Shown: positions 8,922-18,326, numbered from the stretch's first letter. The stretch: 64,000 nucleotides of DNA from CBDFGN01 sp965247065 (GCA_965247065.1 CBDFGN010000006.1:3844001-3908000), one strand, 5' to 3'. Translations and numbers: made by a program. The notes: a model not told the origin generated them from the sequence alone.

Positions 8922-9958
8922 TTAACGTGAGTTCGACAATAAGGAATGATTAAAGAGCGAGAAAGAGTTGACCGGTGTCCTGGTAGTTCAATTTGATTGA
9001 GGGCTTTTTTTCGCAAAAGTTGTAAGCGATTAAAGCCGAGAAAAGGTTGGTAAGGAAATTAGTTGGGCTCCTGTGCCTGGAGTGTTCAATCTGGAAGATG
9101 TTTTTAAGTTGATCAATGATAGTCTCACAAATAGCCCTTTTACGGAGCATTATAGCATCCATGATGGGGGTTAAGGATGAGGACTTCATATTGCGTTTGA
9201 GTTTGGTTATCAGATGGACTCCGCGGAAGAACAGATTTTTAAAAAGTTCCTTACTGATGTAGCCTTTATCACCAAAGAGCTTTCCGAATAATTTCTTAAT
9301 AAACCGTTCAATTTTAAGAGGCTTTCTGTCATCCACATTGCCCGGTGTGAGCATAAAATCGATGATTTCACCCGTATCAGCAGTGATAAGATGGAGCTTA
9401 AACCCGTAGAACCATCCGATGGAACAATGGCCTCTTTTAGCTAACCCTTCAAATACTTTATGGTTATGGATCCGTCTGTTATGACAGACCCTTAACGGAG
9501 TGCTGTCTATAAAACTTATACCTGTACACTGTCCAGTCCCTTGTGTTTTCAGATAAATAGCCATTGGCAGAAGACTTCCACTACAAAGTTCTACCATTCG
9601 GTTATAGCTTACCACATCAGGAAAGAAGGAGCGCAAGTGGCCACAAACGTATGTGTTGTAAAAGGTCTTGAAATTTCGATATCCTGAGATCTGGAACAAG
9701 ACCTGTATAGTCATTACTTCGGATAAAGAAAGCTTACCAGGTTTGTTGCGCTTTTTACTTCCCAGCAATCTTTTTTCCAATTTTGGGACAAAATCCAGAC
9801 AAAAATCGTCAATGGAACAAAAAATTTCAGTAATTTTAGTAGCAGTTAACATAGGTAGAAATATTAGTTATTTTGTTGATTGTCAATGACTTAATATACT
9901 AATTTTCTGCCTTTTTTCTATCAATAAACTACTCTATTTTATATCGAACTCACGTTAA
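8922..9958 (-). mobile_element. IS982-family insertion sequence, about 1037 bp
   Basis: The element is bounded by perfect 15-bp inverted repeats TTAACGTGAGTTCGA at 8922-8936 and, reversed, at 9944-9958. It holds a single transposase gene read on the minus strand. No target duplication is evident: the flanks read CTTAG on the left and GTACA on the right. It lies in the gap between the acyl-CoA ligase and the sulfatase and does not visibly interrupt a gene. Confidence 0.87.
8950..9852 (-). CDS. IS982-family transposase
   Basis: The 300-aa protein is full length. It opens TKITEIFCSIDDFCLDFVPKLE, the recognisable IS982 N-terminus, followed by an N-terminal helical region. The DDE catalytic core shows FIDSTPLRVCHNRRIHNHKVF (first Asp), FGDKGYIS (second Asp) and ICETIIDQLKN (Glu). 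The start ATG lies at 9850-9852. No frameshift or stop is seen, so the element is probably still active. Confidence 0.92.
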   Translation of the reverse strand: MLTATKITEIFCSIDDFCLDFVPKLEKRLLGSKKRNKPGKLSLSEVMTIQVLFQISGYRNFKTFYNTYVCGHLRSFFPDVVSYNRMVELCSGSLLPMAIYLKTQGTGQCTGISFIDSTPLRVCHNRRIHNHKVFEGLAKRGHCSIGWFYGFKLHLITADTGEIIDFMLTPGNVDDRKPLKIERFIKKLFGKLFGDKGYISKELFKNLFFRGVHLITKLKRNMKSSSLTPIMDAIMLRKRAICETIIDQLKNIFQIEHSRHRSPTNFLTNLFSALIAYNFCEKKPSIKLNYQDTGQLFLAL

Positions 9959-10020
9959 GTACATCTATCCTAAATATATCCCTAGGTTCTGGTCATTTAC
10001 TAAACGTTTTTTCAGCGGAC

Positions 10021-10055
10021 CGTAGCCTGCTGTTTTAATACCAATCCAGGCTACG
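10021..10055. repeat. 9-bp inverted repeat (hairpin) downstream of the sulfatase gene
   Basis: CGTAGCCTG at 10021-10029 pairs perfectly with CAGGCTACG at 10047-10055 across a 17-nt loop. No U-tract follows on either strand, so an intrinsic terminator is not supported. The rest of the 240-bp gap between IS982 and the sulfatase stop shows no recognisable gene. Confidence 0.35.
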
Positions 10056-10198
10056 CCTATTCACATGGACTCATGTTTGTTTCCATTCTTTCAGAGCCTT
10101 TAGGCTCGACTTATTCATAAACATCGGATTTCAATCAGATGTATTCGGGCCAATTTTTGTCGGAGTGCCATCGTCACGATCCATATTTACCTACGTTT

Positions 10199-11764
10199 TT
10201 ACTGATTCCGGATGCGATCCAATTCGGATTGTAGATCAGAAACTACGTCTGGAAAGTCCATATACAAATTGTTCTGTTCTCCGATGTCGGCTTGCAAATC
10301 ATACAGCTGGCCCGCCGGCTCATCCCCTAGCGGCTGGTAGTCTTCGGGCTCACTGAAACCACCAGAACCGCGAGAGGGGATCAACTTCCAATTGCCTTTG
10401 CGTATAGCAAACTTCCCGGCCAGGGAATGATGAATTACCGGAGGTCGCTGAAATGGCTTATCAGTCTGGCCAAGCAGCAAGGGCAACAGGCTATAGCTGT
10501 CTTCGGCCGCGGCAGCAGGTAGAGACCGTTCTTGTAGTTCAGCGACTGTCGCCATAAAGTCGGTTAAGCAAGCGGTGACCTGGCTTTTGGAACCGGGTTC
10601 TATCTGACCGGGCCAACGAGCAATGAACGGTATGCTGTGGCCGCCCTCCCAGATGTCAGCCTTTTGCCCCCGGAAATTTCCATTCGCCCTATGTCCAAAA
10701 TGCTCGATCTCGGCCGGGCTCCAGTGTGCTCCGTTGTCACTTGTGAAAATCACTATGGTGCTCTCATCCATTTTCAGGGCCCGCAGTTCCTCCATCAACC
10801 GGCCGACAACGGCGTCAACATGAGCTACAAAATCACCATATTCTCCAGCGCTGGTAGTGTTTAGGTAGGGCTCTGCGGGAAGCCATGGAGTGTGGGGCGC
10901 AGTAAGTGGAAAATACAGAAAGAAGGGCTGGTCAGATCTCGATCTTTGCCTTTGCCTGAGAAATATTATGCTCTGGGCCGCTAGATGGTTTAGCACCAGA
11001 TCAAAGTTGAAACCGGAGGCCACGTCACCCGGTCTCCAAAAGGCGCCCCCTTTCGTGGCCCCGAGATTGTTACCCACCGTGGTGTCCATTGGCAACCCAA
11101 GGATTTCATGATCTTGTATGTAGCAATAGGGTTGAATATCCAAAGAAGAAGGGATGATGTAGGAATAATCGAAACCATGATCCGTGGGACCATTGGTAAT
11201 GCCCTGGGAGTAATCCACATTCAACTCTCCCACTCCTTGCCAGAACGAGCCCTGGTAAAGGGGTTTGGTAGAATCCACTTTGACAAAGTCTAAACCCAGA
11301 TGCCATTTTCCTATACATCCGGTATAATAACCGTTTTCTTGAAGTATCTCCGGCAAGGTAAGATTTTCAGGTTTGATCAGTGGAGGATCAAGACCATCCA
11401 ACACCCCCGATTGGAGGCGCGTCCTCCAACTGTAACGGCCCGTAAGAATGCCATAGCGAGTCGGTGTGCAGACTGAAGATCCGGAATGCATATCGGTAAA
11501 TCGCATGCCTTGCTGGGCCAACTCGTCGATATGGGGAGTTGGAATCCCTGAATTACTATTATAACAACGGAGATCGCCTTGGCCCAGGTCGTCGGCCAGA
11601 ATATAAATGATATTGGGCTTGACACTCCTGGAATCAGCCCGTTTTTCGGCACAGGAAGTGACGCAGAGCATTGGAATAGCCGCCAATGATATATAAGTAC
11701 ACGCGATAGTTGGCCTGAACCCAAAGGAAAGACGGCCTATCTTTATTTTTCTAAATCTGCTCAT
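10199..11764 (-). CDS. formylglycine-dependent sulfatase lipoprotein (arylsulfatase type)
   Basis: The start was set at the ATG at 11764 (MSRFRKIKIG), giving 521 aa and a signal sequence ending in lipobox VTSC. An upstream ATG at 11872 adds 36 non-family residues. The type-I sulfatase signature is present: PNIIYILADDLGQGDL with metal-binding Asp pair, the modified Cys in CTPTRYGILTGRY (C-x-P-x-R), IGKWHLG, and FTSDNGAHWSPAE with further metal ligands. The Cys would be converted to formylglycine by a maturase not seen in this window. The enzyme removes sulfate esters, probably from an algal or animal polysaccharide. It lies downstream of the UlaG-like hydrolase on the same strand with a 108-bp gap, so the two may be co-transcribed. 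Confidence 0.9.
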   Translation of the reverse strand: MSRFRKIKIGRLSFGFRPTIACTYISLAAIPMLCVTSCAEKRADSRSVKPNIIYILADDLGQGDLRCYNSNSGIPTPHIDELAQQGMRFTDMHSGSSVCTPTRYGILTGRYSWRTRLQSGVLDGLDPPLIKPENLTLPEILQENGYYTGCIGKWHLGLDFVKVDSTKPLYQGSFWQGVGELNVDYSQGITNGPTDHGFDYSYIIPSSLDIQPYCYIQDHEILGLPMDTTVGNNLGATKGGAFWRPGDVASGFNFDLVLNHLAAQSIIFLRQRQRSRSDQPFFLYFPLTAPHTPWLPAEPYLNTTSAGEYGDFVAHVDAVVGRLMEELRALKMDESTIVIFTSDNGAHWSPAEIEHFGHRANGNFRGQKADIWEGGHSIPFIARWPGQIEPGSKSQVTACLTDFMATVAELQERSLPAAAAEDSYSLLPLLLGQTDKPFQRPPVIHHSLAGKFAIRKGNWKLIPSRGSGGFSEPEDYQPLGDEPAGQLYDLQADIGEQNNLYMDFPDVVSDLQSELDRIRNQ

Positions 11765-11872
11765 AACATATGTTTCCCGGGATGATTTTAAAAACAGGCC
11801 AACATTAAAGAATTGAATAACTCGACGCAAGTATTTGGCAGCAGTTGGCTTAGATTGTTGACTCGGGACCAC

Positions 11873-12721
11873 CTATTTCTTCAAACTAAGCCTCTCCCCC
11901 TGGGCCAGGATCTTTACAGGCTGGCCCATCTCCTTAGCTTCCTGCTTGAATTCCTTTGGATCAGCCGTGTTGAAGCTGAACATGTCGTAATGGCACGGGA
12001 TGACCAGTTTGGCCTGAATGGCAATTCCAAGACGGGCTGCTTCAATACAGCTGAGATTACCAGCCACTTTTCGATTGGGATTGCGCCCATTAATCGGTAA
12101 AATGGCGACGTCCAGCCGCTTGGGTCTGATCTTTTCGACCATTCCTTCATACCATATGGTGTCTCCACTATGATAAATCGACCAGGGGCCCAGTTGGAAA
12201 ATGTAACCCAGGTATTTGGATAATCCGGCCTCATCCCGTTCAATTTCTTCATGGGCCGCGGTGACGGCGGAGATGTCAATGCCCTTCAGACTAATGGTCT
12301 CATCATCGTTTAACCCAAAAAGGAAAGGTCCCTCCACCTCCAGACGATCGCAAACAAACTGTCGATTTGCCTCTGGAGCCAAAAGTGCTATTTGTGGATT
12401 GGCCGAAAGTATAGGAACAAGAGTAAGCTTATCCAAATGGTCGGAATGATTATGGCTGGAGGTGACCACATCGATAAAATCCAGAGCTCCGGGTGAAATC
12501 ACCCTTTCGCTCATCCGAACATGAGGTTTATTGGTGTCTGCGTATTCGTCAGTAAGTGAGTCGGAAAGATAGGGATCGATCAGCAAGCAAGTGGATTCCC
12601 ATAGTACCAAGAATCCGCTTTGGCCCAACCACCAGATATGCAAATGATCGGGCCTGGTTTTAGCTCTTGCCACATCCTTTAGAAATTCTTCATCCTTCCG
12701 GAATGCCCTGATCAATTCCAT
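11873..12721 (-). CDS. UlaG-like metallo-beta-lactamase-fold hydrolase
   Basis: This 282-aa protein has the metal-binding H-x-H-x-D-H motif in SSHNHSDHLDKL, an early IWWLGQSGFLV strand, the later ligands AAHEE and YHSGDTIWYEG, and a final His in IPCHYDMFSFN. The pattern fits the L-ascorbate-6-phosphate lactonase (UlaG)/phosphotriester-hydrolase-like branch of the MBL fold. It has no signal peptide and is probably cytoplasmic. Its place upstream of a sulfatase and near sugar kinases suggests sugar-phosphate lactone or ester hydrolysis, which is inference; the reaction is not known. Confidence 0.82.
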   Translation of the reverse strand: MELIRAFRKDEEFLKDVARAKTRPDHLHIWWLGQSGFLVLWESTCLLIDPYLSDSLTDEYADTNKPHVRMSERVISPGALDFIDVVTSSHNHSDHLDKLTLVPILSANPQIALLAPEANRQFVCDRLEVEGPFLFGLNDDETISLKGIDISAVTAAHEEIERDEAGLSKYLGYIFQLGPWSIYHSGDTIWYEGMVEKIRPKRLDVAILPINGRNPNRKVAGNLSCIEAARLGIAIQAKLVIPCHYDMFSFNTADPKEFKQEAKEMGQPVKILAQGERLSLKK

Positions 12722-12898
12722 TACTAGAGCGCCTGCTGGATTTTCTTGGCTCCTAAAACCATACTGTTTAATTTCTTTTGGTTGCCCATCGTGCTGTCTG
12801 GCTAAAACCGCAATCTGGCGCCATCGAAGGCTCTTGGGGCTTAAAGTGCTCCTGGCAAAGCTTTATCCAGGCAAATTACTAACCCGAGCATCGGCAAA

Positions 12899-13804
12899 CT
12901 AGGATTTTTTTGTCAGGGCAAACGAAGCTGCCCCTATAGCTCCCGCGTATTCGTTAAATTTCGCTCTTACTATCTCGATCTTGCTCCCGCCCGGCGCCCA
13001 CTCGTAGACGTTCATAAATTCTTGCAAAGGTTTGAACAGTGCTTCTCGGGCATTGGCAATGCCACCTCCCAGGATTACCAGTTCAGGAGAGACTGCATTC
13101 GTTATCCCACTGATACTAGCAGCTAAATCCCGCACGGAGCACAACCAAAAATAGGTGCCCAAGGTGTCACCCGAGTTGTATGCCTGCACAAGGTCAAAAA
13201 CCGAATTAAAGCGGCCGTAGGTTCTTTTCGAAACGGTCGAGTTGGCCACAGAATCCTCCAAGCTCCCGGGCAATTTATGAATATCCAGCGGTCCCTGGCT
13301 ATTCACGGAAATATGACCCAAGTGGCCCGCCATTTGGTTTCGCCCCAGATATAGTTCGCCGTTGACATACAGTGCCCCTCCAACTCCAGTACCCAAAGTC
13401 AACATCACAACATTCTGAAATCCTTGGCCGACCCCAAAACCAACCTCACCCATCAAAGCCGCATGGGCATCGTTAATCACCCAAACACGTCGCTCTCCCA
13501 GGAAATCCTGCCAAACGAAATCTACCAAGCCTTCCAGCTTCACCGGCTGGTGGGCGATCGCCGTACTGTCTGAATTCGCTATTCCCGGGGCCGCCAGTCC
13601 AATAGCTGAAACTTCTTCCCGAGTCCTGGACTTCAGCCATGAGAGTATGGTTTTGACCTCATTCTTCCAGTCTCCCTCCCGGCCATCTTCCAACAGCGGA
13701 ACCGGCCGATCGACTTGCTGGATTATGTCGCCATCCGCAGAGATTAGTACCCCCTTGATATTAGTGCCTCCAAGATCAATCCCAATGGCTAAACTGGGAC
13801 TCAT
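12899..13804 (-). CDS. ROK-family kinase of the zinc-motif-less clade
   Basis: This 301-aa ROK protein has IGIDLGGTNIKGVLI, IGLAAPGIAN, VINDAHAALMGE (catalytic Asp), LTLGTGVGGALYVNG and LVILGGGIAN. The usual CxCGxxGCxE zinc site after GHLGHISVNSQGP is replaced by a stretch reading PGSLEDSVANSTV. I recognise the PGSLED pattern as typical of a known ROK subgroup rather than random damage. It probably phosphorylates a hexose, but the altered segment near the sugar-binding site argues for a substrate different from the first ROK kinase at 6240. The final residues overlap no other gene and the frame is intact. Confidence 0.85.
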   Translation of the reverse strand: MSPSLAIGIDLGGTNIKGVLISADGDIIQQVDRPVPLLEDGREGDWKNEVKTILSWLKSRTREEVSAIGLAAPGIANSDSTAIAHQPVKLEGLVDFVWQDFLGERRVWVINDAHAALMGEVGFGVGQGFQNVVMLTLGTGVGGALYVNGELYLGRNQMAGHLGHISVNSQGPLDIHKLPGSLEDSVANSTVSKRTYGRFNSVFDLVQAYNSGDTLGTYFWLCSVRDLAASISGITNAVSPELVILGGGIANAREALFKPLQEFMNVYEWAPGGSKIEIVRAKFNEYAGAIGAASFALTKKS

Positions 13805-14141
13805 TTAGGAATTATTTGAGGGCGGGCCGTACTCCATGCGCCGGACTTACTGCCAATAATGACCAGGTTCTTATTCTTTAACATTTCCAAAAACATGTCC
13901 AATAAAGGGGAGAGGGGATAAATATAACATAAGCGTCGGATTTGTGGCAAGAGCCCTGAATTTTAATACGGCGCCTCGCAAAAAACCCAGTAAAATTTTT
14001 CCAAAATGAGATAAAATGTAACTCCCCGAAATCAAAGCGGCCCCAATTATTGTTTAGTCCCATTTCTGCCAGCCGTTTGGTACCCATCCGTTCTGATATC
14101 GTGGCGACAGCACCTAGCTTCAACTTAAAAAGCTAGAAATC
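13805..14141. other. 337-bp intergenic region between ROK kinase and lipoprotein gene
   Basis: This is the divergent region upstream of both the minus-strand ROK kinase and the plus-strand lipoprotein gene. A minus-strand 81-codon open frame (13878-14123) begins KLGAVATISERMGTKRLAEMGL, which looks protein-like for about 25 residues and then becomes low quality. It might be the remnant of a lost gene, but I cannot assign it. No promoter or terminator could be fixed. Confidence 0.4.
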
Positions 14142-14806
14142 ATGAAAAAGTTAGTTGACCAGTACATTTTTCCGGTTCTGCTCCAGATCACGATGGTGAC
14201 GGCACTTTGGTGTCTATTAATTGGATTTTCTGGTTGCGCGCCGGGGTTTTCGGAAATGCAGAGCGCGAAATTAGTTGGCAAGGGGAATATTGAGGCAACC
14301 CCCAGCTTTTCTACTGTATCCTTCCTTGAGGATGGGGAATCAGATCAAATGCAAAAACATGTAGGGGTGCAGGCAGCTTATGGGGTTGCTGAGGGTTTTG
14401 ATTTAAGATCCCGGATTGAATATATATGGAATGATGACATCAACGCTACGGTAATTGGCGTTGGTCCCAAATTCAGTATTTGGAAAGATCACATTGCAGG
14501 TTATGTCCCACTTGGTTTTGCCTTTGGCGAAGACATCGAGACATCTGAAACCTGGCAGCTTCATCCTACGATGCTGTTCACTGTGCCGTACACAAGAATG
14601 TCGAATTCAACCCGTCAGTTAAGTACCTCATTAACCGTGCCGGGGATAGCGACAATTTAGCCGCCTTAAATCTCGGATTGGGCATAAGCAATGATCTTCA
14701 GAAATACGTCATCAGACCCGAATACGGTTTCCTTTTTAATCCCGGGGAAAGCGGGAGCTACCGGCATCTTAGCCTTGGGATCACGCTTTATCCAGGAAAT
14801 CTGTAA
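14142..14806 (+). pseudogene. beta-barrel-like lipoprotein gene with a single-base frameshift
   Basis: The ATG at 14142 starts a lipoprotein (hydrophobic run then LIGFSGCAPGF) with alternating strand-like segments (VGVQAAYGVAEGFDLRSRIEY, IGVGPKFSIWKDHIAGYVPLGFAFG), suggesting a small outer-membrane barrel or porin-like lipoprotein. At about 14591 the first frame leaves family-like sequence and reaches a stop at 14660. The next frame continues smoothly as KNVEFNPSVKYLINRAG through LGLGISNDLQKYVIRPEYGFLFNPG to SLGITLYPGNL and TAA at 14804-14806. One missing A in the AA near 14594 would explain it. Whether this is mutation or sequence error cannot be told. The function is unknown. Confidence 0.7.
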
Positions 14807-14863
14807 AGAACCCGGGTGATCAGGACTCGGAAATAGGATAGGCAGCGGATCTAAATCCGGTTC

Positions 14864-16399
14864 CTATCGCTTTTGAGTTGAGAATACGCGGGTAAAATAA
14901 TCCGAAGCCTCTTCGATTATATCCTCACCCGCCGCATCAATTCCAGCAAGAACTTTGGCCAAACGCTTCTTATATTCCAGTTGCATTTGACGGGCAATTT
15001 GAATTCGCTGGGCCTGCGGTGACCCTGCTCCATGCATTGATTCAGTGAGGTAGCCCACCGCGTTGCGGCCCAAAGTCATATTTTCCACCAATCGCAGGAT
15101 CCGCATTCGTTTTTCAGGATCCACATCCGTTTTGGTCTTCAAGTATTTCCTTAGCAGTTCACGGGTTTCCTGGCTATTGTAATCCTTCTCGGAGGGCATT
15201 GTAACCATCAACCCACCAGCCAGGTCTTGGGCAATTCGGCCGATTTCGTAGGGCATCTTGGTTACATGGTGCTTACAAACGTTAGCCAGCATATCATCAT
15301 TTATGAAACACCCGGAGCTGGTCTGGTATCCCTGATAGGAGGAGGCAATTCCAGTAGAATAAATGGTTTCGTTAAGGTAAGTCATTTCGACCAGCTTATC
15401 CTTAATATGGTAAGCCTGGTCCACGCCGTTATATTCAGCCACAGCTGCTGCTGCTCCAATCAGAACATCCCCAACTCCGCTTTTGCAGACGTAACTTCTC
15501 CTGTGATACGTAGTGAAACGCTCCACTAACAACGCCGCAAAATCGTATTGGCCATCCATGAAAATCCTTTCATTCGGTATAAAAACCTCATTGAAGATGA
15601 TCATGGCCTCCTGACCGGCAAATTTAACATTGCCGACATCCAGATTTCCACCTTCCATGCTTCTGCTATCGCAGGATTGTCTGCCATATATATAGGTAAG
15701 GCCTTCGGCTTCCACCGGAATAGCCCCTACGATTGCGTAGTCTTTGTCCTTTTCTCCCAGTCTCATGGTTGGCATGACCAAAATCCAATGGGAGTTCAAG
15801 CAACCGGTCTGGTGGGCTTTGGCTCCAGTGATGTAAACTCCCTGGTCGGTCCTTCGGGTAATGTGGACAAACATGTCGGGATCATCCTGCTCGTGTGGAG
15901 CCTTGGATCGGTCCCCTTTGACATCGGTCATCGCTCCCCCAATCACATAGTTGTGCTGATGCGTAAATTCAATGAATTCTTTGAATTGCAGATGATAGTC
16001 TGTACCATACTTCTCATCCATTTCATAGGTGACCGAAAAAAGGGAATTGAAAGCATCCATACCCACGCACCTTTGGAAACAGGTCCCAGTCAGCTGACCC
16101 AACTTGCGCTGCATTTTATTCTGCAGAACCAAATCCTCCGTGCTTTCAACGATGTGGAGAAATCGATTTACCGGTTTACCGGTGAAAGGTGAAATGGTGG
16201 TGGCCAAATCCGGGTTTTCAGCCGCTAAATCAAAGGTCTCAGCTACTGCGTTCATGGAGGGTCTGATAACTGGATGATCCACCGGCTCCGAAATCCTTTC
16301 ACCCATAAAGTAAATAGTAAGGTTCCGTCCTCGAAGACTTTCTATGTATTCTTCGCCGGTGGTAATCTGTCGCACTAGGGTAGAGGCATCCTGGTCCAT
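14864..16399 (-). CDS. 4-hydroxybutyryl-CoA dehydratase / 4-hydroxyphenylacetate 3-hydroxylase-family flavoprotein
   Basis: The 511-aa form starting at ATG 16399 (MDQDASTLVRQ) fits the family; the ATG at 16516 adds 39 unrelated residues. The protein shows GRNLTIYFMGERISEP, a C-x3-C in TCFQRCVG, IGGAMTDVKGDRSKAP, VYITGAKAHQTG and a HRRSYVCKSG segment. The paired cysteines plus downstream His/Cys agree with the [4Fe-4S] ligands of AbfD, so a dehydratase/vinylacetyl-CoA isomerase is more likely than a two-component flavin hydroxylase. AbfD converts 4-hydroxybutyryl-CoA to crotonyl-CoA in 4-aminobutyrate or succinate-linked metabolism. It is an odd neighbour for the sugar genes and has no obvious operon partner. 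Confidence 0.8.
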   Translation of the reverse strand: MDQDASTLVRQITTGEEYIESLRGRNLTIYFMGERISEPVDHPVIRPSMNAVAETFDLAAENPDLATTISPFTGKPVNRFLHIVESTEDLVLQNKMQRKLGQLTGTCFQRCVGMDAFNSLFSVTYEMDEKYGTDYHLQFKEFIEFTHQHNYVIGGAMTDVKGDRSKAPHEQDDPDMFVHITRRTDQGVYITGAKAHQTGCLNSHWILVMPTMRLGEKDKDYAIVGAIPVEAEGLTYIYGRQSCDSRSMEGGNLDVGNVKFAGQEAMIIFNEVFIPNERIFMDGQYDFAALLVERFTTYHRRSYVCKSGVGDVLIGAAAAVAEYNGVDQAYHIKDKLVEMTYLNETIYSTGIASSYQGYQTSSGCFINDDMLANVCKHHVTKMPYEIGRIAQDLAGGLMVTMPSEKDYNSQETRELLRKYLKTKTDVDPEKRMRILRLVENMTLGRNAVGYLTESMHGAGSPQAQRIQIARQMQLEYKKRLAKVLAGIDAAGEDIIEEASDYFTRVFSTQKR

Positions 16400-16638
16400 T
16401 TGCTCAAACTTTTGTTGATACTTAAAATTAACAAAAATTTCTCCATGGTTTCTCTGACTTTTCCTGCCGTGAATGAGTAGCCCGCCTAGATGGCCAATTT
16501 CAACGGAGGCATCCACTTTGGCTTTATGGAATTTTATGTTTAGGTTCGATTGCTTTGGGGTCCGGGAGGCAGGGGCTTACTGCCAGACCATAGGACTCGA
16601 GAGCACAAAGCCTAAGTTTAGATTATTACGATGGCCAC

Positions 16639-17616
16639 ATGCACAAAATAGCCATTCTTGGGCCAATTCCCAGAGATCATATAACAACCCATCTGGGTGA
16701 AGTTATCGAGAAATACGGGTGCGTCACGCACCCGGCAATCGCTTTATCCAAATTGCTCAGGGGAAATGGGGTAGTCATTCCAGTATCTCATGTGCGGAAG
16801 GTAGACGCTTCCGGCATGAGAGAGTTGTTGGAGGGATATGCTGGCATTAATACTCAGCACATCACCTCCGACCAGGACCAGGGGGATGTGATCAGCCTGC
16901 GATTCGTGGATCAAAACAACCGGCTTGAGAAGCAAACCGGTTTTATGAATCCCACAGTGCCCGATGATTTAAAGGAGCTTTTGGATTGCGACGTTTTTGT
17001 CTGCATCCCGATCACCGATTACGAGGTCCCAAAACATACTCTTCAGTACCTTAAAGAGAATAGTGATGGAATTATTATTTTCGACGCCCACGGGCCTACC
17101 AATACACTTACGGCTCTTGGGGATCGGTTAGTCAAATTCGGGATTGACCGGGATCTATGGCTCCCATACATAGACGTGCTTAAAATGAAACTGGAAGAGT
17201 CCCGCTGCTCTTGGTTCAAAAATGAATACAGCCCCGATGAACTGGGGACGTTAGACGACGGTAGCACCGATCACCTGGAAGATTTTGCCGGGCACCGCCT
17301 CAATTTGGGTTTGAAGAGTTTTATTGTTACCCTGGATGCCAAAGGATGTATGGTGTACACCCTGGTCAATGGAGGATTGCAAGCCGAACTGGTGCCATCG
17401 GTGAAGGTTGCGCAGGTTGTTGACACGACCGGCTGCGGGGACTCATTTGCGGGTGGGTTGGGATTCGGATTGCTTGAAAGAGCGGATGACTTTGTGAAAG
17501 CTGCTCGCTATGCTAATACGTTGGGAGCATTCCGCACCCAGGGTAAAACTTTTGATGTGTTCAATTCCCTCGAAGAAACCAAACAAATCATGCGCGCCAA
17601 TTATGGTCGCGGCTGA
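16639..17616 (+). CDS. PfkB-family carbohydrate kinase
   Basis: This 325-aa protein begins HKIAILGPIPRDHITT and has the PfkB C-terminal signature DTTGCGDSFAGGLGFGLL with the catalytic Asp in GCGDS, plus a strand FIVTLDAKGCMVYT before it. The family phosphorylates ribose, fructose, nucleosides or related sugars with ATP. The N-terminal GG motif is atypical (KLLRGNGVVIPVSHV). The beta-phosphoglucomutase-like gene follows 32 bp downstream on the same strand, so the pair is probably an operon. The substrate is unresolved. Confidence 0.85.
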   Translation: MHKIAILGPIPRDHITTHLGEVIEKYGCVTHPAIALSKLLRGNGVVIPVSHVRKVDASGMRELLEGYAGINTQHITSDQDQGDVISLRFVDQNNRLEKQTGFMNPTVPDDLKELLDCDVFVCIPITDYEVPKHTLQYLKENSDGIIIFDAHGPTNTLTALGDRLVKFGIDRDLWLPYIDVLKMKLEESRCSWFKNEYSPDELGTLDDGSTDHLEDFAGHRLNLGLKSFIVTLDAKGCMVYTLVNGGLQAELVPSVKVAQVVDTTGCGDSFAGGLGFGLLERADDFVKAARYANTLGAFRTQGKTFDVFNSLEETKQIMRANYGRG

Positions 17617-17648
17617 TCCGCTTAAGCTGAACGATTAACATAAACTGA

Positions 17649-18326
17649 ATGACCATGGACCGAATTGGCGCCTGTATTTTTGACCTGGACGGGGTAGTAG
17701 TGGACTCGGCTCAATACCATTTTGTCTCATGGAGGAAATTGGCGAATGAATTGGGTTTTGAATTCACCAAGGAGCAGAATGAGCAGTTGAAAGGCGTTAG
17801 CCGGATGAAATCGCTGGACATACTACTGAAAATTGGTGGTAAAACTTTCGATGAACCTACGAAACTTGAGCTGGCCCAGAAAAAAAATGAATGGTATCGG
17901 GAATTGATCAAGACTATGAAACCCGACGAGGTTTTGCCAGGCTCCAGGGAGCTGTTTGACGAGCTAAAACGATACGACATTCCGTGCGCCTTGGGAACAG
18001 CCAGTAAAAACGCTCCGACCATTTTGGAGCGGACCGATTTGCTGAAGCATTTTGATGCCGTAATAGATGGTAACCAAATCACTGAGGCCAAACCAAACCC
18101 CCAGGTATTTTTGAAGGGATCCGAAGCATTGGGTATTGCCCCGGAGCTTTGCGTCGTATTTGAGGACGCTGTGGCTGGAATTGAAGCTGCCTTGAACGGC
18201 AACATGGGAGCTATTGGAGTTGGCTCTCCGGAGACCTTGGGGAAAGCAGACTTCGTGGTTTCCTCCCTGACTGAAATCAACCTACGCAAACTACACGAAA
18301 TATACTCCATTCCTGACAGCCCGTAA
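17649..18326 (+). CDS. beta-phosphoglucomutase-like HAD hydrolase
   Basis: The 225-aa HAD protein has motif I FDLDGVVVDSAQYHF with both catalytic Asp, a cap with LKGVSRMKSLDILL (typical of beta-PGM), motif II LGTASKNAP, the motif III lysine in EAKPNPQVF and motif IV VFEDAVAGIEAA. Beta-PGM interconverts beta-glucose 1-phosphate and glucose 6-phosphate in maltose, trehalose or kojibiose breakdown. Two starts are possible, ATG 17649 and ATG 17655 (MDRIGA). It lies just downstream of the PfkB gene, and a GH13 amylase occurs about 10 kb away. Assignment as true beta-PGM is probable but not certain. Confidence 0.85.
   Translation: MTMDRIGACIFDLDGVVVDSAQYHFVSWRKLANELGFEFTKEQNEQLKGVSRMKSLDILLKIGGKTFDEPTKLELAQKKNEWYRELIKTMKPDEVLPGSRELFDELKRYDIPCALGTASKNAPTILERTDLLKHFDAVIDGNQITEAKPNPQVFLKGSEALGIAPELCVVFEDAVAGIEAALNGNMGAIGVGSPETLGKADFVVSSLTEINLRKLHEIYSIPDSP

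Noticed and set aside
8916..9963. Target-site duplication for the IS982 element
   Set aside because: Flanks CTTAG and GTACA do not match; no duplication can be claimed.
10021..10055. Intrinsic terminator for the sulfatase or IS982
   Set aside because: The hairpin has a 17-nt loop and no T-tract on either strand, so it is listed only as an inverted repeat.
13878..14123. 81-codon minus-strand frame beginning KLGAVATISERMGTKRL
   Set aside because: The first 25 residues look protein-like but the rest does not, and no family is recognised; mentioned only as a possible remnant.
15548..16192. 214-codon plus-strand open frame
   Set aside because: Antisense shadow of the AbfD-like gene.
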